The translations under genes were made by a program, and so were the position numbers. From Chloranthus sessilifolius (lineage: Eukaryota > Streptophyta > Magnoliopsida > Chloranthales > Chloranthaceae): DNA of 64,000 nucleotides. The stretch lies in assembly GCA_021018995.1 (NCBI GenBank), contig CM037593.1, positions 15,900,088 to 15,964,087 of the forward strand. The letters are read 5' to 3'. This document shows positions 12,451 to 24,639 of the stretch, piece after piece; the first letter of the stretch is position 1, and each line of letters opens with the position of its first letter. The notes below the pieces were generated by a model, which was not told where the DNA came from, searched no databases, and saw nothing but the letters and a program-made list of their open reading frames with translations.

Positions 12451-13468
12451 TGACGCGGGACAACGACCCTAAAATGCGGAATATGATTTTATGTAGATTT
12501 TGCCGAAATTAATGAAATTAAATCAAGTTTAATCACAAAATTATCTTTGATACCTTTAAGGTTTGCAAAATTCTGATGGGTAGATCACACGAGATCCAGA
12601 TAAGGTCCAGTCCGATGCGCAAGTACTTTAGAGTTGAGGCGAGATCGGCCTAGAGATAGTACTCTAGCTTTTCTAGGATTAGGCACTCGTCTTCGGTCCG
12701 ATGTAGGTTCACGGATTCTAAATTGGGCTGTAAAAGGGAATTAGGGTTTGTAAACAATTTATGACTTTGAGATCGGTTTATAGTTTTAAAAGGGTATGGG
12801 CTTGTGTGATTTAGGCTTCAAAACGGGTTTAGGGTTTAGGGTTTCGGGGATCACAAGGAGGGATTTAGGTTATGGCTAGAGACGAACGCAGAGATTTAGA
12901 GATATTAAATATAAGCAAACCACACAAATCAATAACAACAATAAGGAAAATATAGGGGAATCACTCCCTTGGCCTCACACCAAACCCATCTCAGGCAAAG
13001 ATTACTCAAGCATAAAAGCATTCAATAATCAATCAACTCCCCTAATTACATTGTTTAAAGACATTATATAGGAGGTTTTATAATAAAAGAAAACCCTAAA
13101 ACGAATATTAAATAAGAGACAAATAAACCCTTGAAACAAAAGTTCGAAATTAAACTCCTAAAATAGCTAAAATTCTCGGCGCGATTTCGATCGAATTCCA
13201 CTAAAATTCTCGGCGCGATTTCGATCGATCGAATTTGGAATTCGATCGATCGATTTGAAAATCGATCGATCGAAATTTCATATCTCTATGAAAATCACCG
13301 TCGACATTCGATTGATCGAATTTGAATTTCGATTGATCGAAATTTCGCCATTCTTTCTCCAGAATTTCCATCTTTCCTTAGCTTTGACTTCCATAACGCT
13401 GCTTCTTTCTACGCCGGTAGAAACGGTGTGGTCCGAATCCAATGTCCATGTATGTGGCGTCCCCGTCA
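12451..13468 (-). repeat. Gypsy-1 3' LTR
   Basis: Bounded by TGACGCGGGAC at the left and CGTCCCCGTCA at the right, that is TG...CA on the minus strand. Contains a dense TCGATCGA palindrome array at 13185-13345. The element's open frame runs 30 codons into this LTR. Confidence 0.88.
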
Positions 13469-16400
13469 ATTCCCCTGGACCAAAAAGGTTTCATCACCGA
13501 TGAAACACGCTCGTGATAGATATCTAGCAGGTCGGGGTTCAAGCGGAGAACTTCATTCTCGTGGACCCAAGTGTTTTCGGACTTCGGTTTGCCAACCCAT
13601 TTAACCAAGTATTTCTGAAATCCCCCGTCATGTGTAGAGACGGCATGATCGTTAATTATATCTTCTATCTCATCTGATCTTTGTCTGCTTGGGGAAGGAA
13701 GAGGTATGAGTTGCAAGGTTGGATTGGGGCTGGGACTAGGAGGTGGCTGGAGTGGGTTTTCAGGAGGTGGGGTGAAACCCCAGTAAGGAACCAAATCCTC
13801 CACATTGAACGTTGAACTAACCCCCGTACCTGGAGAAAGCTCAAGTACATATGCATTAGGACCACTCAGCCAAAATCCTAAAAGGCCCAGCGCCTCGAGA
13901 TTGGAGCTTCTTTGCGGATCCCGATGGGAACCGCTCAGGCCTAACCCGGACTATCACGTAATCACCCACGTTAAATTCTTTAGAACGCCTGTGAGCATCT
14001 GCAGATAATTTACATTGATTATTGCTTGAATTAATTTTCTGTTTAATTTCGGCATGCAAGCTATAAATATGTTGTACAAATGCATCGACGGACTCTGACA
14101 CTCTATGGGACGCAGACATGGGGATCAAATCTAATGGGGTCCTAGGCCTATGACCATGCACCACCTCAAAAGGACTCATGCCTATGGACCTATTGACAAA
14201 ATTATTATAAGCAAACTTGGCTGTGGGTAAGATGGTATCCCAGGTCCTAACATGATCACCGACAAGACTACGAAGGAGATTCCCAAGGCTCCTATTGGTG
14301 CTTTCGGTTTGGCCATCCGTTTGAGGGTGGTAAGCTGCAGAGAATTGGAGCAATGTGCCCATCATGTGCCAAAGGGTCTTCCAAAAATAACTCGTAAATT
14401 TAACATCCCTATCAGACACAATGGTTTTGGGCAACCCATGAAGACGCACTACCTCCACGAAAAATAGTTTAGCAATATGAGACGCATCGGAGGTTTTGGA
14501 ACAAGGAATGAAGTGGGTTATCTTGGAAAAGTGGTTCACTACGACAAAAACGGAATCGTGCCTCCTAGGGGTCTTAGGAAGTCCAAGCACGAAATCCATA
14601 GAGAGGTCTTACCACAATGTGTGTGGCACGGGTAACAGGGTGTATAAGAGGTATTTTGTTTGGTCTGTTTTGACACTTGGCATGTACGACAATGCTTAGC
14701 GACCCGGGCGACATCTCTCATTAGGCTAAGCCAAAAGAACCTATCCTCTACGACAATGTTTTATTACTCAAAATGTCCGCCATCCCTCCAGCATGTAACT
14801 CCCAAATGAGAAAGTCACGCAATGAAGTGCGAGGGATGCAAAGGCGATTGCCTTTAAACAAGTACCCATCCTGGATGGTGTACACGGAGTGTGTGTTGGT
14901 CAGGTTACTAAGGAGAGTAGTGTACTCAATCCCAAAATTTGGGCAATCGGGGTACTCATCCTTTAGTCGTTCGAACCCAACGACCTCGGTGCTCATGGAG
15001 TGCAAAGTCGCCACTCGACGACTAAGTGCATCAGCAGCCCTATTTTCAGCACCGGCCTTATGCTTTAACACGAATGTGAACCCTTGAAGGTACTCAACCA
15101 ACTTCGCGTGTCTTGGGTTCAACTTCTTCTGTGAAGCAAGAAAGCGTAAGGCTTCATGGTCAAAGAACAACACAAATTCTTGCGGTCTAAGGTAATGTTT
15201 CCAATACCAAAGAGATCAGACGACCGCATAGAATTCTTTGTCATAGGTGGAGTATTTTTGCTTCGCCTCGTTAAGTTTTTCGCTAAAATATGCCACGGGG
15301 TGACCCTCTTGGCTAAGCACTCCTCCTATGCCTAAGGCTTCATGGTCAAAGAACAACACAAATTCTTGCGGTCTAAGGTAATGTTTCCAATACCAAAGAG
15401 ATCAGACGACCGCATAGAATTCTTTGTCATAGGTGGAGTATTTTTGCTTCGCCTCGTTAAGTTTTTCGCTAAAATATGCCACGGGGTGACCCTCTTGGCT
15501 AAGCACTCCTCCTATGCCTACACCTAAAGCGTCGCATGCGACTTCAAAGACTTTAGAGAAGTCCGACAATCGCATGACGGGTGCACTACTCATTCGTTGT
15601 TTGATCTCAGCGAAGGCTTTTGTCGCCGTTTTGCCTCATTTAAAGTCACCCTTTTTCATGCAATCTGTAATTGGGGCCATTATGGTGCTAAAACTTCTGA
15701 TGAAGCGACGATAAAAAGTAGCCAAGCCATGGAAGTTGCAGGCATCGTGTATGTTTTTAGGTTCGACCCACTCCACAATGGCTCTAACCTTTTCGGGGTT
15801 CGCGACCATTCCATTGGCCGAGATAATAAATCCCAAGAAGACAACAGAAGGTTGCATGAAAGTGCACTTCTTGAGATTGGCAAACAACTTCTCGCCCTTG
15901 AGGGTTTCACAAACCAGCCTAAGGTGGGTCAAGTGTTGATCCTTGTCGTGACTATAGATCAAGATGTCATCGAAATAAACAAGGAATTTGCCTAGAAACA
16001 GCGTCAACACTTGGGTCATGAGTCGCATGAAAGTACTCGGTGCATTAGAAAGCCCAAATGGCATGACCATCCACTCTTATAGACCATCCTTAATCTTAAA
16101 GGCGGTTTTTCACTCACCACCAGGGCGGATGCGGACTTGATGGTAGCAACTTTTAAGGTCTATCTTTGAAAAGATAGTCGCACCAACCATCATGTCAAGC
16201 ATGTCATCGAGCCTTGGTATGGAAAACCGATACTTAATGGTAATCTTATTGATTGCACGGCTATCCATACACATGCGCCACGTACCATCTTTCTTAGGAG
16301 TGAGAAGTGAGTGCAGGCACACTGCTCGACTCTCTTGGATGAACCCCTTTTGAAAGAGCTCATTGACTTGCCGAGTCATCTCGGCGTGCTCAACCAGATT

Positions 16401-17160
16401 TAACCGTTCAGAAGGTAGATACAGAACTAAGTCTATCAAGCAGGTTGGATATCACGCAGGGAGGAGTTCGCTTTGGTAAGTCTTCGTGAAGACTCAGAAA
16501 CTCTTTTAAAATCAGCTCAACCTCCTGGGCACACTTGCTCACCGACTCGAGAGCACTCTCTACGGTGACAACTACGTACACCACACTCTCATCTTTCGAT
16601 GTTTTCTCGAACTCAGAAAGGCTCACAATATTAATAAATTTAGAAGACTCGCCCTTCTTTTCGACTGTTTTGATCGATGGTGTTTTGGGAGGCAAAGGGT
16701 GTAAAGTGATCTTTTTGCCCTTATGCATGAACGTGCATATGTTTGATCGATCAAAAAGGGTCACATCCATGTCGTAGAGCCACGGCCTTTCCAAAATGAT
16801 ATGGCCCACATCCATCGGCACCACATCACACCATAAGGTATCCGAATAAGAACCTAACTGAATCGGTACATGACACCTTTTCGACACGGGAATGGATGAA
16901 GAATTGACCCATGCGACTTTATAAGGTCTCGGGTGGGCTTCAGGTGTAAGCCCTAAGCGGCGTACGGCATGAGTTGATATAACATTAGTGCAACTACCGC
17001 TATCCACGATGACCCTACAATTCTTTTCACCAAATCTGGCATAGGTGTCGAAGATGTTCTTCCTACGCCAGTCATCCTTTTCATCCCGTTAAGGCTGTGC
17101 AAGAGCACACCTCATAACCAAAGCATGACCAATAGCATCACCCTCTTCATCACTGGGTGT
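13378..17160 (-). pseudogene. Gypsy-1 pol: protease, RT, RNase H, integrase, chromodomain
   Basis: On the minus strand, in order: protease with 'MDSGSCTNVIS' at about 17007 (active-site DSG); RT at 16439-15636 with '[14 protein letters not shown]' (YFDD intact); RNase H at 15593-14990, disrupted by an exact 186-bp tandem duplication; an integrase zinc region with '[11 protein letters not shown]' near 14680; the integrase core at 14599-13856 with 'IVSDRDVKF' and '[10 protein letters not shown]'; and a chromodomain at about 13650-13540 with '[15 protein letters not shown]', which in chromoviruses targets integration to marked chromatin. A TGA replaces the conserved Trp before 'KTAF' at about 16111, as in Gypsy-2. 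Many further stops make it non-functional. Confidence 0.88.
15148..15519. repeat. Exact 186-bp tandem duplication in Gypsy-1 RNase H
   Basis: 15148-15333 and 15334-15519 read identically by eye. Since 186 is divisible by three, the frame is not shifted, but 62 codons of RNase H are repeated. Gypsy-2 has one copy. Confidence 0.9.
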
Positions 17161-17896
17161 TGTGACGGGGGCATGCGGCGTGGCCATCCGAGTCAGCCGT
17201 AGGGCCACTTTTCCTCTCCAAGTTTTGAGTATAACTGGTGCGTCAAGGCCATGAGGGCGGCACCGTATGTACTGGGCTGAGCCACGATGGCGTCGCGGCA
17301 AATTGGGGTGGAGGGTGAAGACTTGGTCGCGACACGGTCGCGACATGGTCAGTTAGGCTGGCGTTGCGGGGTGAATAGTAAAGTATGACAAACCAAGGGG
17401 TTTGAGGTCCTCCCGCCATTTCGCCTGAATTACTGTTTTACCCTTATATAGGGGGACATGAGTTGGGGTCCCCCAACCCTACACGTGCACTAGCCTCGTG
17501 GGCTTATGTGCATGCATCCGGGCCACGCTTGGTGCGTGATCGTCCTAGCTATGTAGTGTACTAGAGCCATCGCGTTGGTGGTTCCCAACCACCTTCGAGG
17601 TGAGGGTTTTAGCCCAAAGGGGGCTCGGTATATGCTCGTCGCTGCCTATTGCTATATCTATCATCGTTGCATGTTGCCTTATAATCGCTGTCGCCGTTTA
17701 TTTAACTCCTCTTGCGTTAGCAGGCTAAGTCCGAACGTAGAGGTTGAGGTGAAGCTTGAGTAGGACAAGCCTTCCACCCTTCGTAGCATCTGGGAATCCG
17801 CATCGCATGCCTCATTTGGGAGAAGTAGGCTGACTTAGCGCAGCAAGCGTTAAGTGCCACACGGGCCAACACTGCTAGAAGATTGACCCCGTGACA
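17161..17896 (+). mobile_element. Solo LTR nested in Gypsy-1, related to the 48038-51469 element
   Basis: Starts TGTGACGGGGGCATG and ends ACCCCGTGACA. It sits between the gag zinc knuckle and the protease; Gypsy-2 at about 56685 is uninterrupted. A short GTGT duplication flanks it (17157-17160 and 17897-17900), or a 5-bp one with a mismatch. It shares blocks with the LTRs at 48038-50214 and 50374-51469: 'CAAACCAAGGGGTTTGAGGT', 'GTTTTACCCTTATATAGGG' (a likely TATA region) and 'TAGGCTGACTTAGCGCAGC'. Length 736 bp, no coding. Confidence 0.8.
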
Positions 17897-18985
17897 GTGT
17901 GCTAACCGGTTCAAATACTTCCTCTTCAACCACTACCTCATCATCATTCTCCTCTCCCTCAACGAAGAGAATCCTTTGGGGTTCTTTCGTAGGGCAATGG
18001 GTGGCAAAGTGTCCCATCCCATGACATTTATAGCATTTTACTTGAGAATTAACCCTTGAGGATTCTCCAACTACACATTTTCCCTTTTCAAACCTAGAAT
18101 TGGTAAGGGCGGGTTGTGTAGGTTTGGGAGGAGGATTGAATCGTCCCTCACCGGATCGTTGATTATTATATTGTGGCTTGGTTCTTTTCACTACCATAGT
18201 TTTCAAATACCGTTTGAGAACTTACACAACAGCGTAGCATCTTTCAAGAGTTTCTACGGGGTGAGAAATCAACTCTTTCTGCAAATCAAGTCGCAATCCA
18301 GTGCGAAATCTAGAGAGAGTGATTTTAGGGTCTTCCGATACTTATGCCCTCATCATGAACTCTTCAAATTTGATAATGTAATCGGTCACGGGCATACCAT
18401 CTTGGCGTAAATTTTGCCACTGGTCGAGGAGGCGTTGGTGGTATGATAAAGGAACATACTTCTCAGTAAGTCGTTCCATCATGTCGTCCCAACGAGTAAT
18501 TGGAGGACAACCCGCGTTCACCCTAATGCGCTCAACATTGAGCCAGAATAGTCGAGCTTGACCAACCAACTTCATTTTAGCAAGTCTAACGCAACGGTCA
18601 TCATTCATAATATACCAATGAAAGTGTTGATCCATGTCAGAAAGCCAATCGCGGAAAACAGTAGGGTCCATTCTTCCATCAAAAGTCGAAATCTCAACTC
18701 GGACTTTCTTAAGGAGTTGAACTTCGAGGTCATAGTCATCTCTACGATGATCCCTACGGTTCCAGTTGTCTTGGCGACCATATGTTCAAAGTGTGGACAT
18801 TTACGCTCTTGGTATTGATTTTCCAGCCCACCCATCGCTTCCAGTTGGTTGATTCGATCACGTAATCTATCATTACCAACTCCTAGGGATGTTTGGGCTT
18901 GCTCAATGGTATTTAGACGTGCACTAATCACACCCAACTCTTCTCGCATACCGTTAAGGGCATTGAGAATCGCACTCGAGTCCAT
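17897..18985 (-). pseudogene. Gypsy-1 gag with CCHC knuckle
   Basis: Gag forms the virus-like particle. The chosen start at 18985 ('MDSSAILNALNG') matches the Gypsy-2 start. A coiled-coil-like stretch ('RLNTIEQAQ', '[10 protein letters not shown]') is followed by a capsid-like retrotransposon gag block at 18671-18342 with '[11 protein letters not shown]' and '[11 protein letters not shown]', and then a CCHC knuckle 'CYKCHGMGHFATHC' near 18030-17990. Frameshifts near 18770, 18345 and 18200 break it. The frame is cut at 17896 by the nested solo LTR. Confidence 0.85.
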
Positions 18986-19096
18986 AGTGATTACAAGGTC
19001 TATTAGGGTTCTAATATGGAATGCAATATGGACTTACAAAAACAATGCAATAAAATAAATATGACAAGCAAGGATGCCCTAACCTAGAAAACCTAG

Positions 19097-19113
19097 GGCT
19101 CTGATACCAAAAC
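19097..19113 (-). promoter_or_regulatory. Gypsy-1 primer-binding site
   Basis: On the minus strand it reads TTTTGGTATCAGAGCC directly after the 5' LTR. The TGGTATCAGAGC core is complementary to the plant initiator-Met tRNA 3' end. Confidence 0.85.
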
Positions 19114-20077
19114 TGACACGGGACAACGACCCTAAAATGCGGATTATGATTTTATGCAAATTTTGTCGAAATTAATGAAATTAAATCAAGTTTAATCGCA
19201 AAATTATCTTTGATACCTTAAGGTTTGCAAAATTCTGATGGGTAGATCACACGTGATCCAGATAGGGTCCAGTCCGATGCGCAAGTACTTTAGAGTTGAG
19301 GCGAGATCAGCCTAGAGATAGTACTCTAGCTTTTCTAGGATTAGGCGCTTGTCTTCGGTCCGATGTAGGATCACAGATTCCAAATTTGGTTGTAAAAGGG
19401 AATTAGGGTTTGTAAACGATTTATGACTTTGAGATCGGTTTATGGTTTAGAAAGGGTATGGGCTTGTGTGATTTAGGCTTCAAAACAGGCTTAAGGTTTT
19501 GGGGATCACAAGGAGCGATTTAGGCTATGGCTAGAGAAGAATGCAGAGCTTTAGAGATATCAAATATAAGCAAACCACACAAATCAATAACAACAATAAG
19601 GAAAATATAGGGGAATCACTCCCTTGGTACACCAAACCCATCTCAAGCAAAGATTACTCAAGCATAAAAGCATTCAATAATCAATCAACTCCCCTAATTA
19701 CACTGTTTAAAGACCTTATATAGGAGATCTTACAATAAAAGAAAACCCTAAAACGAATATTAAATAAGAGAAATAAACCCTTGAAACAAAAGTTCAAAAT
19801 TAAACTCCTACAATAACTAAAATTCTCGACGTGATTTTGATGGATCGAATTTGGAATTCGATCGATCGATTTGAAATTTCGATCGATCGAATTTGAATTT
19901 CGATTGATCGAAATTTTTTATCGATCGAAATTTCAAATCGAAATTTCGCCATTCTTTCTCCAGAATTTTCATCTTTCCATCTTTCCTTAGCTTTGGCTTC
20001 CATAACGCTGCTTCTTTCTACGCCGGTAGAAACGATGCGGTCCGAATCCAATGTCCATGTATGTGGCGTCCCCGTCA
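19114..20077 (-). repeat. Gypsy-1 5' LTR
   Basis: Bounded by TGACACGGGAC and CGTCCCCGTCA and followed by CTGAT (20078-20082). It matches 12451-13468 throughout with scattered differences. TCGATCGA palindromes at 19838-19945. Confidence 0.88.
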
Positions 20078-21620
20078 CTGATACTTTCATACCACCCGAT
20101 AATTACTTGAATGCATTGCATCAAGTAACATCTCAGAAGTGGTATACTAAAGTCACCTTGGTCATTAACCAAGAATTCACTATCAAGGATGCTATCGCTC
20201 TTGTTGATGGTGGAGCTGATATGAATTGCATCCAAGAAGGATTAGTTCCTATCCAATACTTTGACAAAGTCACTCGAAATCTTACCAATGCAAGTGGTTA
20301 CAAAATACAAATTAGATATAAATTGAATTACGTTTCAATTTGTAATCAAGGTATTTGCACACCAGCTAATTTTATACGAGTCCAGAATTTAACCTAATAG
20401 GTAATTCTTGGCACACCACTTATTACTTCAATTTTACCTTTGACAAAGATAGATTCTACTGGCATTTATGCTCAGTATAATGGACATGATCTTATCTTTG
20501 AATTTCTAACCCAACCTCAAACTAAATTGAACAATCAAATTGAAACCAATTGATTGTTCAAAGAACAGCAAATCAATTTTCTACAAAAAGAAGTAAAGAT
20601 TTTATCTTTACAAAAACAAATTGATTGATTGTTCAAAGAACAGCAAATCAATTTTCTACAAAAAAAAGTAAAGATTTTATCTTTACAAAAACAAATTGAT
20701 ATTCCTCAGATTCAAGCAAAAATTTCTCAATTGCTTAAATCATATCACACTGATATATGCAGTGATATTCCAAATGCTTTTTGGAATCGAAAGAAATATA
20801 TTGTTTCTTCACCCTATAATTCTGATTTCAATGAATGACATTCCAACCAAAGTAAGACCTAGTCAAAGAAAACTTGCTTATTTTGAGCTTTGCAAAACTA
20901 AAATTGCAAGTTTATTGCAAAAGCAACTAATTAGGCCCAATCACTTCCGATGAAGTTGCACAACCTTCTAGGTCAATAAGAATGCTAAACGGGAACGAGG
21001 AACCCCTCATCTTGTGACTAATGATAAACCTCTGAATGATTGTTTACAATGGATTCGATACCCTATTCCTAATAAAAAGGATTTGTTGAATCGCTTATAT
21101 TCAGCCCCCGTATTTTCTAAATTTAACCTTAAATCGGGGTATTGGAAAATTTAGGTGGCAGAGGATGATAGTTACAAAACGAATTTCACTGTTCCCTCTG
21201 GGCATTTTGAATGGATTGTCATACCCTTTGGACTCAAAAAAGTACCATCTGAATTTCAAAATATAATGAATGATATATTCACTCCATATACAGATTTTTC
21301 TATTGTGTATATTGATGATATACTCATCTTTTCAAATTGCATTGACCAACATTTTAAACATTTAAAAATATTTAAAAAAATAATTCAAAAAAAATGGATT
21401 AGTTATTTCTGCTCCAAAAATTAAATTATTTCAAACTAATATTAGATTTCTTGGTCATAATATTCATCAAGGCCAAATAGTTCCTATCGATAGAACCATT
21501 GAATTTGCCTCTACTATTCAATCTTATTATGATAACCTAATACGTTCGTTTCAATCATGCAGGGTATTCGAAGAAACCATTAAATCAAGTGGACTACTTA
21601 TTATTTCTTTAATCCATTAA
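20078..21620 (+). pseudogene. EVE-A protease and reverse transcriptase
   Basis: Collinear with EVE-C 33180-34538 and then with 40663 onward. The aspartic protease appears at about 20190-20250 as 'ALVDGGADMNCIQEG', where the catalytic DSG triplet of EVE-C reads DGG. The RT core has 'FGLKKVPSEFQNIMN' and an intact 'YIDDILIFSN' near 21300-21340, then 'FLGHNIHQGQ'. About 40 codons after the RT the frame ends near 21620; no RNase H follows. A 75-bp tandem duplication (20551-20700) lies between protease and RT. Stops at 20396, 20836, 20952 and 21152 and frameshifts show decay. Confidence 0.82.
20551..20700. repeat. 75-bp tandem duplication in EVE-A
   Basis: The block starting TGATTGTTCAAAGAACAGC at 20551 recurs at 20626 with one visible base change. 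EVE-C near 33650 has one copy, so the duplication arose in EVE-A alone. Confidence 0.85.
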
Positions 21621-21662
21621 CACAAGTTGATTACTCATCATATATTTATTCTTTGCAGGATA

Positions 21663-22042
21663 TGGACCGAAGTTCTAGCATGCTATCTACTGCTAAAAAG
21701 GCAAAGATTTATGCAGAAGACAATTCTTCTCAACGAAAAACTTGCGTTGTTTTAAGGGGATTCCAATCAGGAATCTACTTTTCTTAGCAAGCATGTCAGC
21801 CAAATATTCAAATTCCCTAATGCATTATATCAAATGTATAACTCATTAAGAGAAGCCCACGATGCTTTTGATGTATTTCAAATAACTCAAAAACTGGAAA
21901 ACACAAGTATTGAGGATGTTCTTGATTTGTATAATCAAGGAATCTTATCTAAGTTATACCAAGATTTAAATGGGATTTGGAAAACCCATATCACCAATGA
22001 TAAGAAAAGATTCAAGCAACATATGAGCTCTGCACTTGCAGT
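21663..22042 (+). pseudogene. EVE-A ORF2 N-terminal part (viroplasmin-like)
   Basis: Begins 'MDRSSSMLS' at 21663, right after a splice-acceptor-like TTCTTTGCAG. The next segment, in shifting frames, encodes a block with the Gly-Ile-Tyr and spaced Cys pattern of the caulimovirid viroplasmin / RNase H1 N-terminal fold, better preserved in EVE-C. Sequence after 21834 continues as 'MYNSLREAHDAFDVF' up to 'CTTGCAGT' at 22042, where the truncated hAT-3 begins. The rest of ORF2 is missing here. Confidence 0.7.
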
Positions 22043-22061
22043 CAACCTCCACCATTGAACT

Positions 22062-24193
22062 TTTTTTGCTCAAGCTTGTTCCACTTCTTCGTGTGTATCT
22101 ATTTGAGAGAAACATTTAACAAATATTAATATCTATTAAAATTTAAATAATAATTAAATTAAAATTATGAGACTAAAAATGAAAGAAAAATAAACTAATT
22201 ACCATCTCAAATGTGCTCTAATTTCATTCACATGCCGAGATGGCACATGTAAGGCCAAGAACCTTAACGGCCATCTTCTTCAATAATCCACATTTTGTCA
22301 CCAAATCCACTCCATAAGACAACCACCAATCGGCTACAAACATTAGTAGTAATTAGAGATATTTATAATATTAAACTATTAATTTAGAAGAAATGAAATG
22401 TAATAAAAAATATATCATAAACATGCTTAGTAGGTATTTTGGAATCCCTTTGTCGAACCACAATTTCTCTTCCGAACATCCCTTGAAAATTCTTGTATCG
22501 GTTAAAAGAGTAGCTAATCCGATCTTGCTCTTCTTTGTCCGGAACCATCTTCTCTAAAACGCCAAGGAAACAACTAATATGTGTTGCGTTCGCCGCCTCC
22601 TGGTTCGGATAAGAGAAATAAACCGCATGATTTAGGAGGAATGCGACGGAATACAAGAGGTTAGACATTTGGACACCCCATCTCTTCTCAACTATGTCAA
22701 TAATGGGTTGAAAGACGCGAGATTTGTATATATTATTAGATTAATTTTTTCTATAGCTTTCTCCATAAAACTATAGATATAGCCCATAGCAGGCTTCTCA
22801 TCACTATCAACCAATCGTAGTACTTCTACGATTGGTTACGAGTCTCTAAGTGATTGGGCAACATTATTCCAAAAAGAGTTGGTTAAGATGGTTTGTGCCA
22901 CCCACTTCCCTTCGGCCTTCTTTGACCAAGCTCCATTCTTCTAATTGGTGGAAGTTACGAAGCTTCTAAGGTCTTTTTTTTTAGCATACATGCTTTGTAA
23001 TGTCAAAAAGGTCATAGCAAAATGGGTGATAGAGGAGCGTTGCAAATTACCCGCAATTGCTTTACACATGTAGTGGAGTAGAAGTATATGTTTATACATA
23101 TACAGTACTACCTTCCTAGCCTTAGCTACGATTTTAATATGCACTTTTCCAATGTCTTCTAAGATCAAGTCTAAGCAATGGGCCGCACATGGGGTCCAAT
23201 ATATGTGTGGTCTCCATTCCATTATTAGTCTACCGCGGCCACCAAGTTTGTCGCGTTGTCCGTGACAACTTGGACAACATATTGTGCACCAATGTCATTT
23301 CCTATCACCTCATTTATAAGGGAAAATAGATATTTGGTCGTGTGAGAATGGGCCGAAGCATCTACAAATTTAATGAACATAGTTCCGGTATGACAATTTG
23401 CCAAAAAATTGATGATTGACCTACCGGCCCTATTGGTCCAACCGTCGGTCATTAGTGAGCACCCATATGTCTTCCAATCCTCTCGATACTCCTCGAGAAA
23501 GGCTTTTGTGAAGTCTACCTCATTTTTAAAACATGTTTGTCTTATCTCATGATATGATGGAGGTTTTAAGCCAGGTCCAAATTGTCCAAGAGCTTCAACC
23601 ATTACTTTGAAGCAGCTTAACTTTACGGTATTGAATGCAATACCGGCTTGGTACATCCACTTAGCCACATATTGAATAGTGGTGGATCGGTCTTTAGCTT
23701 TAAACCTATTTTCTATAGTTGTTTGGGCCGGACCTTTACCCCTAGCATCTACTACATCCTCAGAATGTGGTCTACAAGAGAAGAATATGTCTATTCCCTT
23801 CCTCTTTCTATCACGTGCTCTTTTAAAGGGTGGTGGTCTTGCACTATGAGAAGTGGAGGGAGTAGATCTATCATGTTCTTCCTCATCATCTTCATCAACA
23901 TCATAGTATTGTTATAAAATCACTTCGTCATTATCTTTCGTCCTCGAAGTCTTATCCATCCATTTCATGATCTCTTTTCGAATTTTGGGTGTGACATTTA
24001 GACATGCCTTCGCATTCAATCCAGGTTGCCAAGCAAGATGTTGCTTGTGTCTCCCTATTCTCCCGATGCTTACATGGGGGCATAGGGTACATTGGACCTT
24101 ATTTTTTTCGGTTACACTCTTGTAACGTCCATATTTCCAACTCGGATCGGCGGAATTTGTCGGTCTAAGAGCATCGTTCGAGGACGTAAACAT
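22062..24193 (-). pseudogene. hAT-3 transposase, truncated
   Basis: On the minus strand, the ATG at 24193 starts 'MFTSSNDALRP'. The BED finger is preserved: 'CTLCPHVSIGRIGRHKQH' (24120-24060), with two Cys and following His residues. A linker is followed by a core fragment at 23668-23225 with 'TDGWTNRAGRS' and 'VVTDNATNL' (the catalytic Asp kept, unlike hAT-2), and then 'CAAHCLDLILEDIGK' at 23195-23150, a block with 'LYSVAFLLNHAVYF' at 22660, and the start of the dimerisation region near 22215 ('ACE'). The acidic C-terminal tail is missing with the deleted end. Stops and frame changes occur near 23225 and 22940. Confidence 0.82.
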
Positions 24194-24639
24194 AATGATA
24201 ACATAATTTAAAGAAGTGGGTGGGTAGATATTAATCACACTAAAAAAAATGAAAGAAATGAGGTGTAATAAGGAAGGAAAACAATTAAACAAAATATAAT
24301 AGGAATTAGAAATTAATTCTAACTATTGCTTCTTGATTCTTGAAGTGATTCCTCCCTCTTTGCTTGAAGAATGAAGATTCAAGCTTGAACCTCTTAACTC
24401 TTTAAGTTATCTACAAAATAGAGCAAAAGAAATAATGATTAAAAATTTAAGAAAGCGAGATAAAGAGAACACTAAAAACTCAAAAAATAGATCAAAGAGA
24501 CACAAATTATACCTTGGATGGATGTGGTATGGATTAGGAAGAGAACCCCCCCATTTATAGGCTTGGGGGAGGCCTTAGAAGCAAAAAAAATAAATAAAAT
24601 CCCCAGCGGTCATAAATATGACCGTTGGGGATGTATGCC

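Larger units (their letters stand above)
12451..20077 (-). mobile_element. Gypsy-1: chromodomain Ty3/gypsy retrotransposon, minus strand
   Basis: Full-length 7627-bp element with two LTRs, a perfect 5-bp duplication CTGAT, an initiator-Met-type PBS, and gag, protease, RT, RNase H, integrase and chromodomain remnants in gypsy order on the minus strand. The chromodomain places it in the chromoviruses. It inserted into EVE-A and was itself hit by a solo LTR at 17161-17896. LTR copies differ by visible substitutions and indels, so the insertion is not recent. Same family as Gypsy-2. Confidence 0.92.

Noticed and set aside
14773-15087. 104-codon plus-strand frame
   Set aside because: Antisense shadow of the Gypsy-1 RNase H and integrase-linker region.
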